A stretch of 64,000 nucleotides of DNA from positions 322,501-386,500 of the forward strand of contig NC_092581.1 of the NCBI RefSeq assembly GCF_037975245.1, read 5' to 3'. The notes below the pieces were generated by a model. That model was not told the origin of the DNA and did no database searches. It saw nothing but the letters and a program-made list of their open reading frames with translations. The position numbers were made by a program, and so were the translations under genes. The DNA is from Apostichopus japonicus (lineage: Eukaryota; Echinodermata; Holothuroidea; Aspidochirotida; Stichopodidae). Positions 49,300 to 58,069 of the stretch are shown piece by piece. Each line of letters begins with the position of its first letter. The first letter of the stretch is position 1.

Positions 49300-51080
49300 T
49301 ATGGCAAGCCGTTTTAACATTTACTTCGCAATTAGACTTCAGTCGAATACATTTCACTTTATTGGAATACATTCTACTTAAGTGAAATGTTATTCCACTT
49401 AAGTGGAAATGTATTCCACTTAAGTGGAGTTCAATTTCCCTAAAGTAGAATTCCATTCCACTTAAGTGGAAATGGACATTTCTATTTCACTTAAGTGGAA
49501 ATGCCTCCCACTTAAGTGGAATTGTATTTCACTTTAGTGGAAATACATTCCACTTAAGTGGAATTGTAATTTACTTAAGTGGAATACATTTCCACTTTAG
49601 TGGAATAACATTTCACTTAAGCTAAATAGTCCATCTATTTCACTTAAGTGGAATACAATTCCACTCAAGTGAAATGCTTTTCCACTTAAGTGAAATACAA
49701 TTCCAGTTGAATTGGAATGCATTGGAATGCATTTCCACTTAAGTGGAATTGTATTCCACTTAAGTGGAATACAATTTCATTTAAGTGGAATAATATCTTT
49801 TGGGCGTCAATTTCACTTATGTGGAATTCTATTCTGCTTAAAAATACAATTCCACTTAAGTGGAATGCATTTCCACTTAAGTGGAATTGTATTCTACTTA
49901 AGTGGAATACAATTACACTTTAGTGAAATAATATCTTTTGGGCGTCAATTTCACTTAAGTGGAATTCTATTCTGCTTAAGTAAAATACAATTCCACTTAA
50001 GTGGAAATGTTGATATGTGGCTTATATATAAATACAATTTAGGGTAATGTTCGTCGTAACGCATTCAATTGCTCATCACATATGATGATGTAGTCGATCC
50101 TCGTTGCACGTGTACATTATGGCTATGGCTAATCATTCACATCTAACATTGCTGGAATGCGATCAAATAATTGTTGTTGTTACAGACACAATTCGAAGTG
50201 TTGTTTTCTCACTTGCACAGGGGAACAATCAGTATGATGCACAACAGAGGCGGCTTACATCTTGTTTAAGTAACATAGGCAGAATTCGTAACTTTTTAGA
50301 TAGTGAAACTTTTGACGAAGTAAAAGATTCCATCCAAAATAAAAAAAAAGTAATACGTTCTCTAGCCCTTGTCAATGCGTTTTCGGCTGTAGCTCCAACC
50401 ACTTGTAATGTATTTGCCATGGCTTTATTTTGGTAATGGTATTCGTCAGGTACCAGGTCAGGTACGTACGTACTCACCTTGCACAAATGTTAAGTGCTAG
50501 GTGGATCCAGATGGACAGCCGATATTCATTGTGCACATATCGACACCACGTACGTACACGTATCGCGGCAAGTTGTTTATAATGGCGCGCAAAGGCATGG
50601 GCAAAGTTTGGCGTTGAATGAACTAGCCAATCACATTCCATTTAAGTGGAATACACTAGCCAATCATATTCCACTTAAGTGAAATAGACTATCCAATCAC
50701 ATTTCACTTAAGTGGAATTGTATTCCACTTAAGTGTAATTGTATTCCACTTAAGTGAAATAGACAGGACATTCCACTTAAGTGGAATTGTATTCCACTTA
50801 AGTAGAATACAATTCCACTTAAGTGAAATGCATTTCCTAAGTGAAATACAATTCCACTTAAGTGAAATAGATTTAGCTTAAGTAAGATGCAGTGACAAGT
50901 TGATGAATTCAGCTTAAGTAAAATACAATTAAGCTTAAGTGGAATGGTATTCCACTTAAGTGAAATAGAATTCCACTCAAGTTAAATAGTATTCTGCTTA
51001 AGTGAAACTGAATTCCACTTAAGTGAAATGTATTCGACTTAAGTCGAATTGCGAGGTAAATGTTAAAACGGCTTGCCATA
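49300..51080. mobile_element. Foldback element of CACTTAAGTG palindromes, 1.78 kb
   Basis: The left end TATGGCAAGCCGTTTTAAC and right end GTTAAAACGGCTTGCCATA are inverted repeats that continue with few mismatches for about 70 bp. CGTGCA directly flanks both ends (49,294-49,299 and 51,081-51,086), an exact 6 bp target duplication. Inside, both arms consist of dozens of the short palindrome TTCCACTTAAGTGGAA and variants separated by 3-10 bp. Left arm is about 49,300-50,010 and right arm about 50,630-51,080. A roughly 600 bp non-palindromic centre holds a TATATATAAA-like motif and an ORF. The structure is that of a foldback DNA transposon. No transposase was recognised. Six-base duplications occur in several superfamilies (IS3EU, Dada, Polinton), so no assignment is made. 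Confidence 0.85.
50119..50436 (+). CDS. Hypothetical 105-residue ORF carried by the foldback element
   Basis: The ATG at 50,119 opens MAMANHSHLTLLECDQIIVV and runs to TAA after NVFAMALFW. Composition is protein-like: a helix-rich middle (QQRRLTSCLSNIGRIRNFLD), a charged stretch (EVKDSIQNKKKVIRSLALV) and a hydrophobic end. A TATATATAAA sequence lies about 90 bp upstream. The stop context TTTTGGTAATGG also offers a possible splice donor, so it could be a captured exon. I do not recognise the product. Frame length alone is not proof of coding. Confidence 0.35.
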   Translation: MAMANHSHLTLLECDQIIVVVTDTIRSVVFSLAQGNNQYDAQQRRLTSCLSNIGRIRNFLDSETFDEVKDSIQNKKKVIRSLALVNAFSAVAPTTCNVFAMALFW

Positions 51081-51669
51081 CGTGCACTGACCTAAATGGA
51101 GTGTAACCACTCCCGATTTTGCAATTTCCCAAGATCAGGCCCGAAAAATCCCAAGAAATACCAAGAACACTGTGCTGTATGGATTTCTAGCAATATCCAG
51201 CGATATCTAGGGATGAATATCCCAAGATCTTACCTAAACTGAAGGCAGATAGAGAATCGAAACCTTCAGTGAACTGAACTTGAAACTGTGCGTCTTTCGA
51301 AATGAAAAGAATGTGGGGAATTGCACAATAAACAGATCAAAGTTATATATTTCAGTCTCATTTCAATTATTCGAATTTGTTAAGCAAACAGCAGATATCA
51401 CATCATATCAGTGAGCATGAAAATGGCGTTCCAGGATGAACAGCCTTCAAACCATGGGCGCAGATCCTGGTGGGGACAGCAGGACGCGTCCCCATCAACT
51501 TTTTTTCAGTAGTGGGGACATAATATACCGTGTCCCCACCAATTTTTCTTGACCAATAGCTGCATTTCAAGTTCCCCTGTATTGAACTTTGGCGCAGTTA
51601 GATCCAGCCCCTCGGTTCCTACGCCCTTGCTAACCACTGCGTCACTGCAACTGTTGAGAAATAATGCTA

Positions 51670-51703
51670 ATTTTTTCTTCAAAATGGAACGGAGGGTGAT
51701 GTT
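51670..51703 (+). repeat. Inverted repeat arm, partner at 52,189-52,222
   Basis: AATTTTTTCTTCAAAATGGA continuing to CGGAGGGTGAT is mirrored about 490 bp downstream (ATCACCCTCCGTTCC to GAAGAAAAAATT). Arms are about 33 bp. They may be ends of a small element with its termini at, or just outside, the arms. Confidence 0.6.
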
Positions 51704-52304
51704 CAAATGCTGTACAGGATAACTCAAAACGTACACCTTTATTGAACTTCATATTTCAAATGGTCTCAAAATTGGCATTATTTTCAGTGATTTATACTAC
51801 ATGACTCTAGGTTTGGCAGTAACTTGTGAAAATGTTTCATAGTGAAAATAAAACAATGTCATGTTACTCATTAATTATTAAAGGGTTGGCAGAGCTGCTT
51901 TTCTTGCTCAAATTGATCAAAGAATATGTCCATGTGCTCATACATAGAGCATCTGTATGTCTTTATATCACATAGGAAGACTGTTCTCTCTGGGTATTGA
52001 AACATTTTGGAATATATATTCTACATTTTGAGTCCTTAAAAGATCTTAATTCTTTTGATTGCCTTGTTGCTAAAGTAATGGTCAAGACAACGTTTCCTGA
52101 ATCTGCATAGCTCATGTCGCGGAGCGGTTGAAAACTATTAATATACAACAACCAGTTAAAACAACAGTATCAGGCAGTATTTTATCACCCTCCGTTCCAT
52201 TTTTGAAGAAAAAATTACGATTAAAACATTGAACACTTCTATCGCTTAGCATACAATTTCCGAGGAAACAACACCGTGAAACTGGAGAACATTTATGAAT
52301 AAGA

Positions 52305-52470
52305 AAGGTTTGATTTGACTGCGTTGAAATAACTTATGAATGGCAAGATGCGTGGAGCGCTCTCTATCGGCCTCTTTTTTGGTCAGTTTGCAACTTCAGA
52401 GGAACAATAGAAACCCGAAAAAAACTTTTAAAACGAACAAAGGATTCACAAACCTTTGTTCTGCCTAAAA
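52305..52470 (+). repeat. Dispersed repeat, related to 55,690-55,855
   Basis: Contains AAAGGTTTGATTTGACTGC, GGCAAGATGCGT(G/C)GAGCGC and CAGAGGAACAATAGAAA in the same order as at 55,690-55,855, at moderate similarity. Non-coding. Confidence 0.7.
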
Positions 52471-52618
52471 GATAGCAGAATGAAACTGTTAGCTTATCCA
52501 CTAGAGAGCCTGTGTAATAGAATGTGTAAAAGTTTCGATCCTAGCAGGATCTTCTTCAGAGGCTTAAAAAATAAGATCAGCAGAAAGTTTGGTTTATTGT
52601 AGATTTGTGTGCGCGGAA

Positions 52619-53262
52619 TTAGCCCGATTGATACGGGGAAAGGTGATTAATTTGCTCTAGGTGGGATCTGGTGCGGTTATCTATAATTCTTTCGGAAATC
52701 TTACATACGGCTGGGAGGAGACTAATTGGTCGATAGTTTTGAATTTTGGTGCGGTCTTTACTTAGTTTCGGTATTAAAATCTTTTTGGCGGATTTCCATG
52801 GGGTTGGGAAATAACCCAGTCTAAGGAGTTCGTTAAATAGTGGGAAAATATGAGAGTTAATGAATATCGGAGGGGAGTTTTTAGGCATTTGGTCATTTAT
52901 GTTGTCAGGACCAGTGGAGGATGCATTTTTTAGTGGCACTATACCAATTGTTTATATCTATTTTATTGAGCAGAGGGATGTTTTTTGTTGAGACATCCTA
53001 ATGGGTTGGTGTTAAAGCTGGTTGCATTTCTGATAATTGTACGGTCTATTTCGTGTTTACAGCTGATATCGTATCGGGGGCCATCGTAGATATTGAATAT
53101 ACTTTTAAAGTACGATTCAATTAGCTTTATTTGGTCTTGAGTTTTTGTGATGAGGTTACCTACGTTATCTCTAAGGCCTTGGTCTGTTTTACCTGTGTTT
53201 GGGGTTGTAATGGGGTTAATGATTTTTTTAAATTTTCCAAAAGTGTTTCGGGTTTTTATCAT
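52619..53262 (-). pseudogene. LINE reverse transcriptase, N-terminal part
   Basis: Two minus-strand frames: 53,262-52,963 (FGKFKKIINPITTPNTGKTD, then KLIESYFKSIFN) and 52,939-52,619 (ASSTGPDNINDQMPKN, GYFPTPWKSAKKILIPKLSK, NYRPISLLPAVCKISERIID). The latter are the conserved finger motifs of non-LTR reverse transcriptases (PGPDNI, W..A.....PK and YRPISLL). A frameshift separates the two near 52,950. The palm domain is not present here. Confidence 0.8.
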
Positions 53263-53538
53263 TACTTATTAAATCGCAGTTGTTTGGGACGCGGTTTTGT
53301 TCATCCGCCAATATTTGTCTGTTTATTGCTATTTAAGTTGGTTAATTTGGGTTTTTAGAGTTAGGTCTCGGGAGATGATATAGGTTCTACGTAGGCGACG
53401 TCTGAGTTTCATAAGTGTAAGGATTTTCTTATTTAGTTTTCGTTTTCTGTTTTGTTTTTAAATGACAGTGTCTTTTGAAAATATTGAAGATATGATTGAT
53501 GGGCAACGCTGTCACAGTACTTGTCGATGTAATTTAGC

Positions 53539-54410
53539 CAGGCGCGGCGGAACGGGAAAATTATTGGGGTGCTAATGTGTTAAGATTATCTAAGCAGAGC
53601 GCCACCATGGGTTGATGCGGAGCGTACAAGACAATTTTGGGGTTTTCAAACCCCCAGATGCCCGGAAACGGCACTTGCCGAGTGTTTTATGCTGCGAATA
53701 CCTAGCCCTAAGATATTGGTCTCAAGCCTGCAATTTCTCAGATTGCACCAAAAAATCTGTAAAAGCATTGTAATTTGTATATTCGAGGGTGTTTTAAGAG
53801 AGTAGCTATTACTCGTAGTGTACTCGCAAAGACGTTTTTGAGTGTAGTAAATTACTACTTGCAATTAAATGCAATAATTAAATAAATGTCCTAAGAAAAA
53901 ACAGAAAGCATTTCTTAATGTCAACAAATGGGTAATTCCAAACCATGTGCAGTTGCCAACAAATTTCTATGAACCAAGCACAGTCACGAATGCATGTACC
54001 CTATACAGTACAGGTGAAATGCTAATATTGTGTTTTTGTTCGTTTAATAATTAATTGCGCACATAGAGCCATGTTCCACGCCTTGCGTGTACTCGTAGTG
54101 TAAACGCAAATTTTGATGAGTGTATAGCGTTTAGCTTATTACACTCTTATTTAAAACACTAATATTCGATGAGGCATGATAGAGACAATCAATTATCATA
54201 TCGTTTGAATGCTCTGGCTGCAATGCTCCGCACCTACCCTCCCCCCCCCCCCCATGTCCCTGAAGGATATATCCATGGGAAATGTGCTACCATTGGAAGG
54301 ATATATCTTTCAGGGGATGTTGGAGAACTGGCTGAAATGAGGCAAATCATTGGCCTAAGACGTAGTTGTGTTGCGCTTACCCCCCCCCCCCCCCGGTTCC
54401 GCCGCCACTG
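53539..54410. mobile_element. hAT-like element inserted in the LINE, with empty site known
   Basis: Ends CAGGCGCGGCGGAAC and GTTCCGCCGCCACTG are inverted repeats of the hAT CAGTGGCGG type. AATTTAGC flanks both sides (53,531-53,538 and 54,411-54,418). The LINE copy at the right end of the window shows the empty site GATGTAATTTAGCTTGTTG once, near 63,969, confirming insertion and duplication. The 872 bp include a nested MITE at 53,787-54,161. Confidence 0.92.
53787..54161. mobile_element. Nested hAT-like MITE, 375 bp
   Basis: ATATTCGA flanks both sides exactly (53,779-53,786 and 54,162-54,169). The right end, read inward, is TAGTGTTTTAA and the left end GGGTGTTTTAA, matching except for the first two bases. 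ACTCGTAGTGTA-type motifs occur inside in both orientations. Non-coding. Confidence 0.8.
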
Positions 54411-54540
54411 AATTTAGCTCGTTGTTTTGGTTGTTGTATTTTGGGAGTCTGTTTTATTGTAATTATACGTCACTTCGTTATTTGGTATGCGGTTGAGGTT
54501 TATGTCTAGCTCAAAAACGAGTGGAAAAATTGTCACTGAT

Positions 54541-54744
54541 TTAGTCATCTTCTAGGATTTGTATCGAATGTGATTTGTATCGAAAGTTGCGAGGTGATTT
54601 GAGGTTACATGGGTAGTCAAGTAGTTCTGTAATATTGTTTATTGGGTTTATCCTAGGATTGGTACTTTGGCTAATTATCGTTAAGTTGTATTTATCACAT
54701 ATTTCTAAGAGATTTGCCTTTTTCAGAAAAAATAATGTGGGCAA
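54541..54744 (-). pseudogene. LINE endonuclease remnant
   Basis: Minus-strand frame with ANLLEICDKYNLTIISQSTN and PRINPINNITELLDYP. This resembles the C-terminal part of the apurinic-type endonuclease of Jockey-like elements (a N..L...C...L.....TR.......DL pattern). It lies upstream of the reverse transcriptase remnants in the correct order. The frame is broken further upstream. Confidence 0.55.
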
Positions 54745-54918
54745 TTACTAGGAGTTTTGTATTTTTATTAGAACATATATATGCTATGCTGGATATGGGC
54801 TCATTTGGGGGACTATAATCATACCACGAAAGTGTCCATTAGGTATAGGTTGCATTGAGGGTGTGTTATTCTTTCGTCAAATGGCGTACCATGGGGGGGG
54901 AGGGGGTGGTCTATCTGG

Positions 54919-55252
54919 CAGTGGCGGAGCGTCCATACAGTCAGGGGGCGGATACCCCCCCCCCTGACGGACTCAAATGGACTGCTGGCGCCCTTTTTTA
55001 GCTTTTTACCACTTTATATGCTATTATTGACGTTTTTATTGCGCTCTCATCTACCTATTGACATTTATCCTTTATCTGCAAATTAGCAAGGCCCGGAAAG
55101 TGTCATTTCCGCCGATCTAAGGAGCATCTTTATTCAAAATTTTCGGTACGCTCCGCGCCAAACCCGTGGTGGCGCTCCGCTTAGATAGTTTCGAAAGCGC
55201 CCCTACAGACCATTCTCGCCCCCCTCGACCAATACCCTTAGCTCCGCCACTG
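54919..55252. mobile_element. hAT-like MITE without clear target duplication
   Basis: Begins CAGTGGCGGAGCGTCC and ends AGCTCCGCCACTG. The flanks (CTATCTGG and CAAATGAC) do not match, so one end may have been rearranged. The interior has C/G runs. The right flank ACCCGATAGAAATACGTG recurs at 56,170. Confidence 0.65.
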
Positions 55253-55257
55253 CAAAT

Positions 55258-55450
55258 GACCCGATAGAAATACGTGTTCTTTATAAGTGCACAATTTTGA
55301 AAAACCCCTCTTTTCAGCCCCCTCTTGTCCTCTCTGAAACACCCATCGACATTAAAATTAGACGTGGAATAGAAGACACCCTTGTCTTTGTTATACACTA
55401 ATTTCGTGTAATTATCTGACCGGGAAAGGCTTTTTGTTTATATGATTTCT
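55258..55450 (+). repeat. Direct repeat, partner at 56,170-56,395
   Basis: CCCGATAGAAATACGTGTTC through TTTTTGTTTATATGATTTC occurs twice with minor differences. The second copy runs directly into the tRNA-like cluster. Confidence 0.85.
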
Positions 55451-55503
55451 ATTTTTTTCATAAATCACAAATCATTTTTTTCCCCTGCACGCCCCCACAC
55501 AGC

Positions 55504-55978
55504 ACCCAATTCCAAAATAAACTTCAGATTCGTAATCAGCGTGTCGCGAACTACCAGAAAAGATACACATTTATCGCCTTTGCGACAAAAAGTTTTTTCA
55601 CCTTTAAAAACCGTAAGCAGTTTTTTCCAAAATTTATGCCAAAATTTGACCCATTTATTCATAAATGTCAAGATAAAACTCAAGATGACAAACAAAGGTT
55701 TGATTTGACTGCTTTGAAATCACGTATCACTGGCAAGATGCGTCGAGCGCCCTTTTATTTCGCTCAGTTTGCAACTTTTCAGAGGAACAATAGAAAACGG
55801 AAAAACTTTTAGGGGCAACAAAAGATTTTAATCCTTTGTTCGTCGTAAAAGTTTTTCGGTCTTACTTTTTCAAGTTTGAGGTGCAAAAACTTGTTGTCGC
55901 AAATTCGATAAATGTGTATCTTTTCTGGTAGTTCGCGACACGCTGATTACGAATCTGAAGTTTATTTTGGAATTGGGT
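55504..55978. repeat. Inverted repeat, 95 bp arms, 285 bp loop
   Basis: ACCCAATTCCAAAATAAACT at 55,504 to about 55,598 is mirrored at 55,884-55,978 with very few mismatches. The loop contains the dispersed repeat also found at 52,305-52,470. Possibly a damaged foldback element. Confidence 0.85.
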
Positions 55979-56169
55979 ATCAAAAAGAAGTACTTTTTAA
56001 ACTTTTCAGACAAAAAACCTATTTTTGTCGCAAATAAAAATTGCCAAAAATTGACCCCAAATCGATTTCGCCCATATGACGTGACAGGGGGTAACCGATG
56101 CTCAGGAGCCCATATCTGCAACTCCCAGGTCCATATCTGCTTCCGTTCGGGAGATACGTGGTCTCAAAG

Positions 56170-56395
56170 GACCCGATAGAAATACGTGTTCTTTTTAAGT
56201 GCACAATTTGGAAAACCCCCTCTTTTAAGGCCCCTCTCTTGTCCTCTCTGAAGCACCCATCGAAATTAAAATTAGACGTGGAGTAGAAGACACCCTTGTC
56301 TTTGTTATACACTTATTTCGTGTAATTATCTGACCGAGTGACCGGAAAAGGCTTTTTGTTTATATGATTTCTATTTTTTTCATAAGTCATAAATC
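56170..56395 (+). repeat. Direct repeat, second copy, leading into the tRNA-like array
   Basis: Matches 55,258-55,450. Similarity continues to TCTATTTTTTTCATAA, after which the first tRNA-like unit begins with CTGGACTTTGAAGTTTAAAT. Confidence 0.8.
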
Positions 56396-57440
56396 TGGAC
56401 TTTGAAGTTTAAATATTAGAAACGAGCATTAATTCTCAACAGTTCTAGTGGCGCAGTTGGTAGTGCTCTGGACTGACAAACTCCGTGTCTCAGGTTCGAT
56501 TCCCAGACAGAGCATTTTGATTTTTTTCTCTTTTCCTTCTTCCATTCTGGACTTTGAAGTTTAAATATTAGAAACGAGCTTTAATTCTCAACAGTTCTAG
56601 TGGCGCAGTTGGTAGTGCTCTGGACTCACAAACTCCGTGTCTCAGGTTCGATTCCCAGACACAGCATTTTGATTTTTTCTCTTTTCCTTCTTCCATTCTG
56701 GACTTAGAAGTTTAAATATTAGAAACGAGCATTAATTCTCAACAGTTCTAGTGGCGCAGTTGGTAGTGCTCTGGACTCACAAACTCCGTGTCTCAGGTTC
56801 GATTCCCAGACAGAGCATTTTGATTTTTTCTCTTTTCCTTCTTCCATTCTGGACTTAGAAGTTTAAATATTAGAAACGAGCATTAATTCTCAACAGTTCT
56901 AGTGGCGCAGTTGGTAGTGCTCTGGACTGACAAACTCCGTGTCTCAGGTTCGATTCCCAGACAGAGCATTTTGATTTTTTTCTCTTTTCCTTCTTCCATT
57001 CTGGACTTTGAAGTTTAAATATTAGAAACGAGCATTAATTCTCAACAGTTCTAGTGGCGCAGTTGGTAGTGCTCTGGACTCACAAACTCCGTGTCTCAGG
57101 TTCGATTCCCAGACACAGCATTTTGATTTTTTCTCTTTTCCTTCTTCCATTCTGGACTTTGAAGTTTAAATATTAGAAACGAGCATTAATTCTCAACAGT
57201 TCTAGTGGCGCAGTTGGTAGTGCTCTGGACTCACAAACTCCGTGTCTCAGGTTCGATTCCCAGACAGAGCATTTTGATTTTCTTTTCTTTTCCTTCTTCC
57301 ATTCTGGACTTTGAAGTTTAAATATTAGAAACGAGCATTAATTCTCAACAGTTCTAGTGGCGCAGTTGGTAGTGCTCTGGACTGGAGAGACACAGACAAA
57401 CTCCATGTCTCCGGTTCGATTCCCAGACAGAGCATCATGT
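56394..57440 (+). repeat. Tandem cluster of seven tRNA-like units (151/152 bp)
   Basis: Seven same-strand units, with tRNA-like bodies at 56,442-56,514, 56,594-56,666, 56,745-56,817, 56,896-56,968, 57,048-57,120, 57,199-57,271 and 57,351-57,434. Each has an A box TGGCGCAGTTGG, a D arm that can pair (GCGC with GTGC), a B box GGTTCGATTCC and a strong T-run terminator. The anticodon loop reads CTCACAA or CTGACAA (formally CAC or GAC, valine), but the anticodon and T stems pair poorly. They are therefore probably tRNA-derived rather than normal tRNA genes. Unit 7 has an insertion after CTGGACT. AAGTTTAAATATTAGAAACG precedes each. Layout matches the satellite at 1-13,570. Confidence 0.8.
56408..56425 (+). 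promoter_or_regulatory. Upstream TTTAAATATTAGAAACGA element of tRNA-like units
   Basis: Present about 34 bp upstream of every body in the cluster (first copy given here). It is recognisable as TATAAATATAAGAAACGA before unit 8 (57,499), as TTTAAATATTT plus AGAAACCA before unit 9, and as TTTAAGTATTAGAAACGA in the satellite. Position and TATA-like core suggest an external polymerase III promoter element; inference only. Confidence 0.55.
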
Positions 57441-57529
57441 CTGCGGTTAATGTCTAGACAGAGCCTTTTACTTTTCTGTTCTTTGGAGGGAGTGGAAGTA
57501 TAAATATAAGAAACGAAGTTTTTCCAGAG

Positions 57530-57606
57530 GGAACCGAAATGGTGTAATTGGTTATTCCATCGTTCAGTAAGCGATTGGTTTGGATTGCATCGGTTCAAGC
57601 CCCAGG
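57530..57606 (+). ncRNA. tRNA-like unit 8, diverged
   Basis: Contains TGGTGTAATTGGTTA (A box and D loop), a hairpin around TTCAGTAAG with a CCATCG/CGAT(T)GG stem, and GGTTCAAGCCCC (B box). The upstream TATAAATATAAGAAACGA element lies at 57,499-57,516. It has lost clear acceptor pairing, so I regard it as a tRNA pseudogene or tRNA-like RNA of different origin from units 1-7. Confidence 0.45.
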
Positions 57607-57639
57607 TGAGTATTCGCAAAAGGAGTTCTGACAAGTGGA

Positions 57640-57890
57640 TAAGGTGAATCCCGAAGGCGGGCGGTCCCCCTCCTCCTGGCAGGTGGACAAGGTGAGTACC
57701 GAGGGTGACAGGTGAGAGGGGGTGAGGATGAGAGGGGGTGAGGGTGCGGACAAGGTGAGGTCGCCGCCCCCTCCCCCTGACAAGGTAAAGGCGCGGACAA
57801 GTGGAGTTCGCCGCCACCCCTCCCCCTGACAAGGTTCAACGCGGACAAGGTGAGTTCGCCGCCACCCCACCCCCTGACTAGCTAATGGGG
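57640..57890 (+). repeat. GC-rich minisatellite, about 50 bp period
   Basis: Repeats of GACAAGGTGAG, TCGCCGCC and CCCCCTGACAAGG make two to three imperfect units. Reading frames here are low-complexity by-products. Confidence 0.7.
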
Positions 57891-57979
57891 GGTGAGGGAG
57901 TAGTGGAGAAAATGTTTTTACAAAAAAGACTAAGTCCAAACAGCAGGATCTTTAAATATTTGTAAAGCTTTAGAAACCA

Positions 57980-58062
57980 GAGGCCCACCTAATGGTCTAG
58001 TGGTAAAGACTTTTGCTTTTGCATCTCAAGGTCCCTGGCTCAAACTCAATCTTTGCTTTTCC
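57980..58062 (+). ncRNA. tRNA-like unit 9, diverged
   Basis: CACCTAATGGTCTAGTGGTA has a perfect D stem (GTCT with AGAC). A TTTTGCATC anticodon-like loop follows, then GGCTCAAACTC (B box) and TTTGCTTTTCCTTTT (terminator). ATTTAAATATTT-like and TTTAGAAACCA motifs precede it. Pairing elsewhere is weak. Confidence 0.45.
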
Positions 58063-58069
58063 TTTTACA

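Larger units (their letters stand above)
52580..54745 (-). mobile_element. Decayed LINE (Jockey-like), split by a hAT-like insertion
   Basis: Read on the minus strand from 54,745, the order is endonuclease remnant, linker, then the reverse transcriptase fingers ending at 52,580. The DNA matches the copy at 63,000-64,000 closely from GGTTTATTGTAGATTTGTGT up to GATGTAATTTAGC. A hAT-like element interrupts it at 53,539-54,410. The 3' half of the polymerase, present in the other copy, is missing. Frameshifts break the coding sequence. Confidence 0.75.

Noticed and set aside
51455-51629. Possible hAT MITE with GGGCGCAGATCC and GGTTCCTACGCCC ends
   Set aside because: Ends match only partly and the flanking 8-mers agree at about half the positions; not enough for a call.
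56442-57434. Seven functional valine tRNA genes
   Set aside because: A and B boxes and the D arm are good, but anticodon and T stems do not pair properly and the acceptor ends do not match, so I call them tRNA-like only.
57338-57939. Minus-strand frames of 94-164 codons in the GC-rich stretch
   Set aside because: Low-complexity Pro/His/Arg translations of a minisatellite and of the last tRNA-like unit, with no coding signature.
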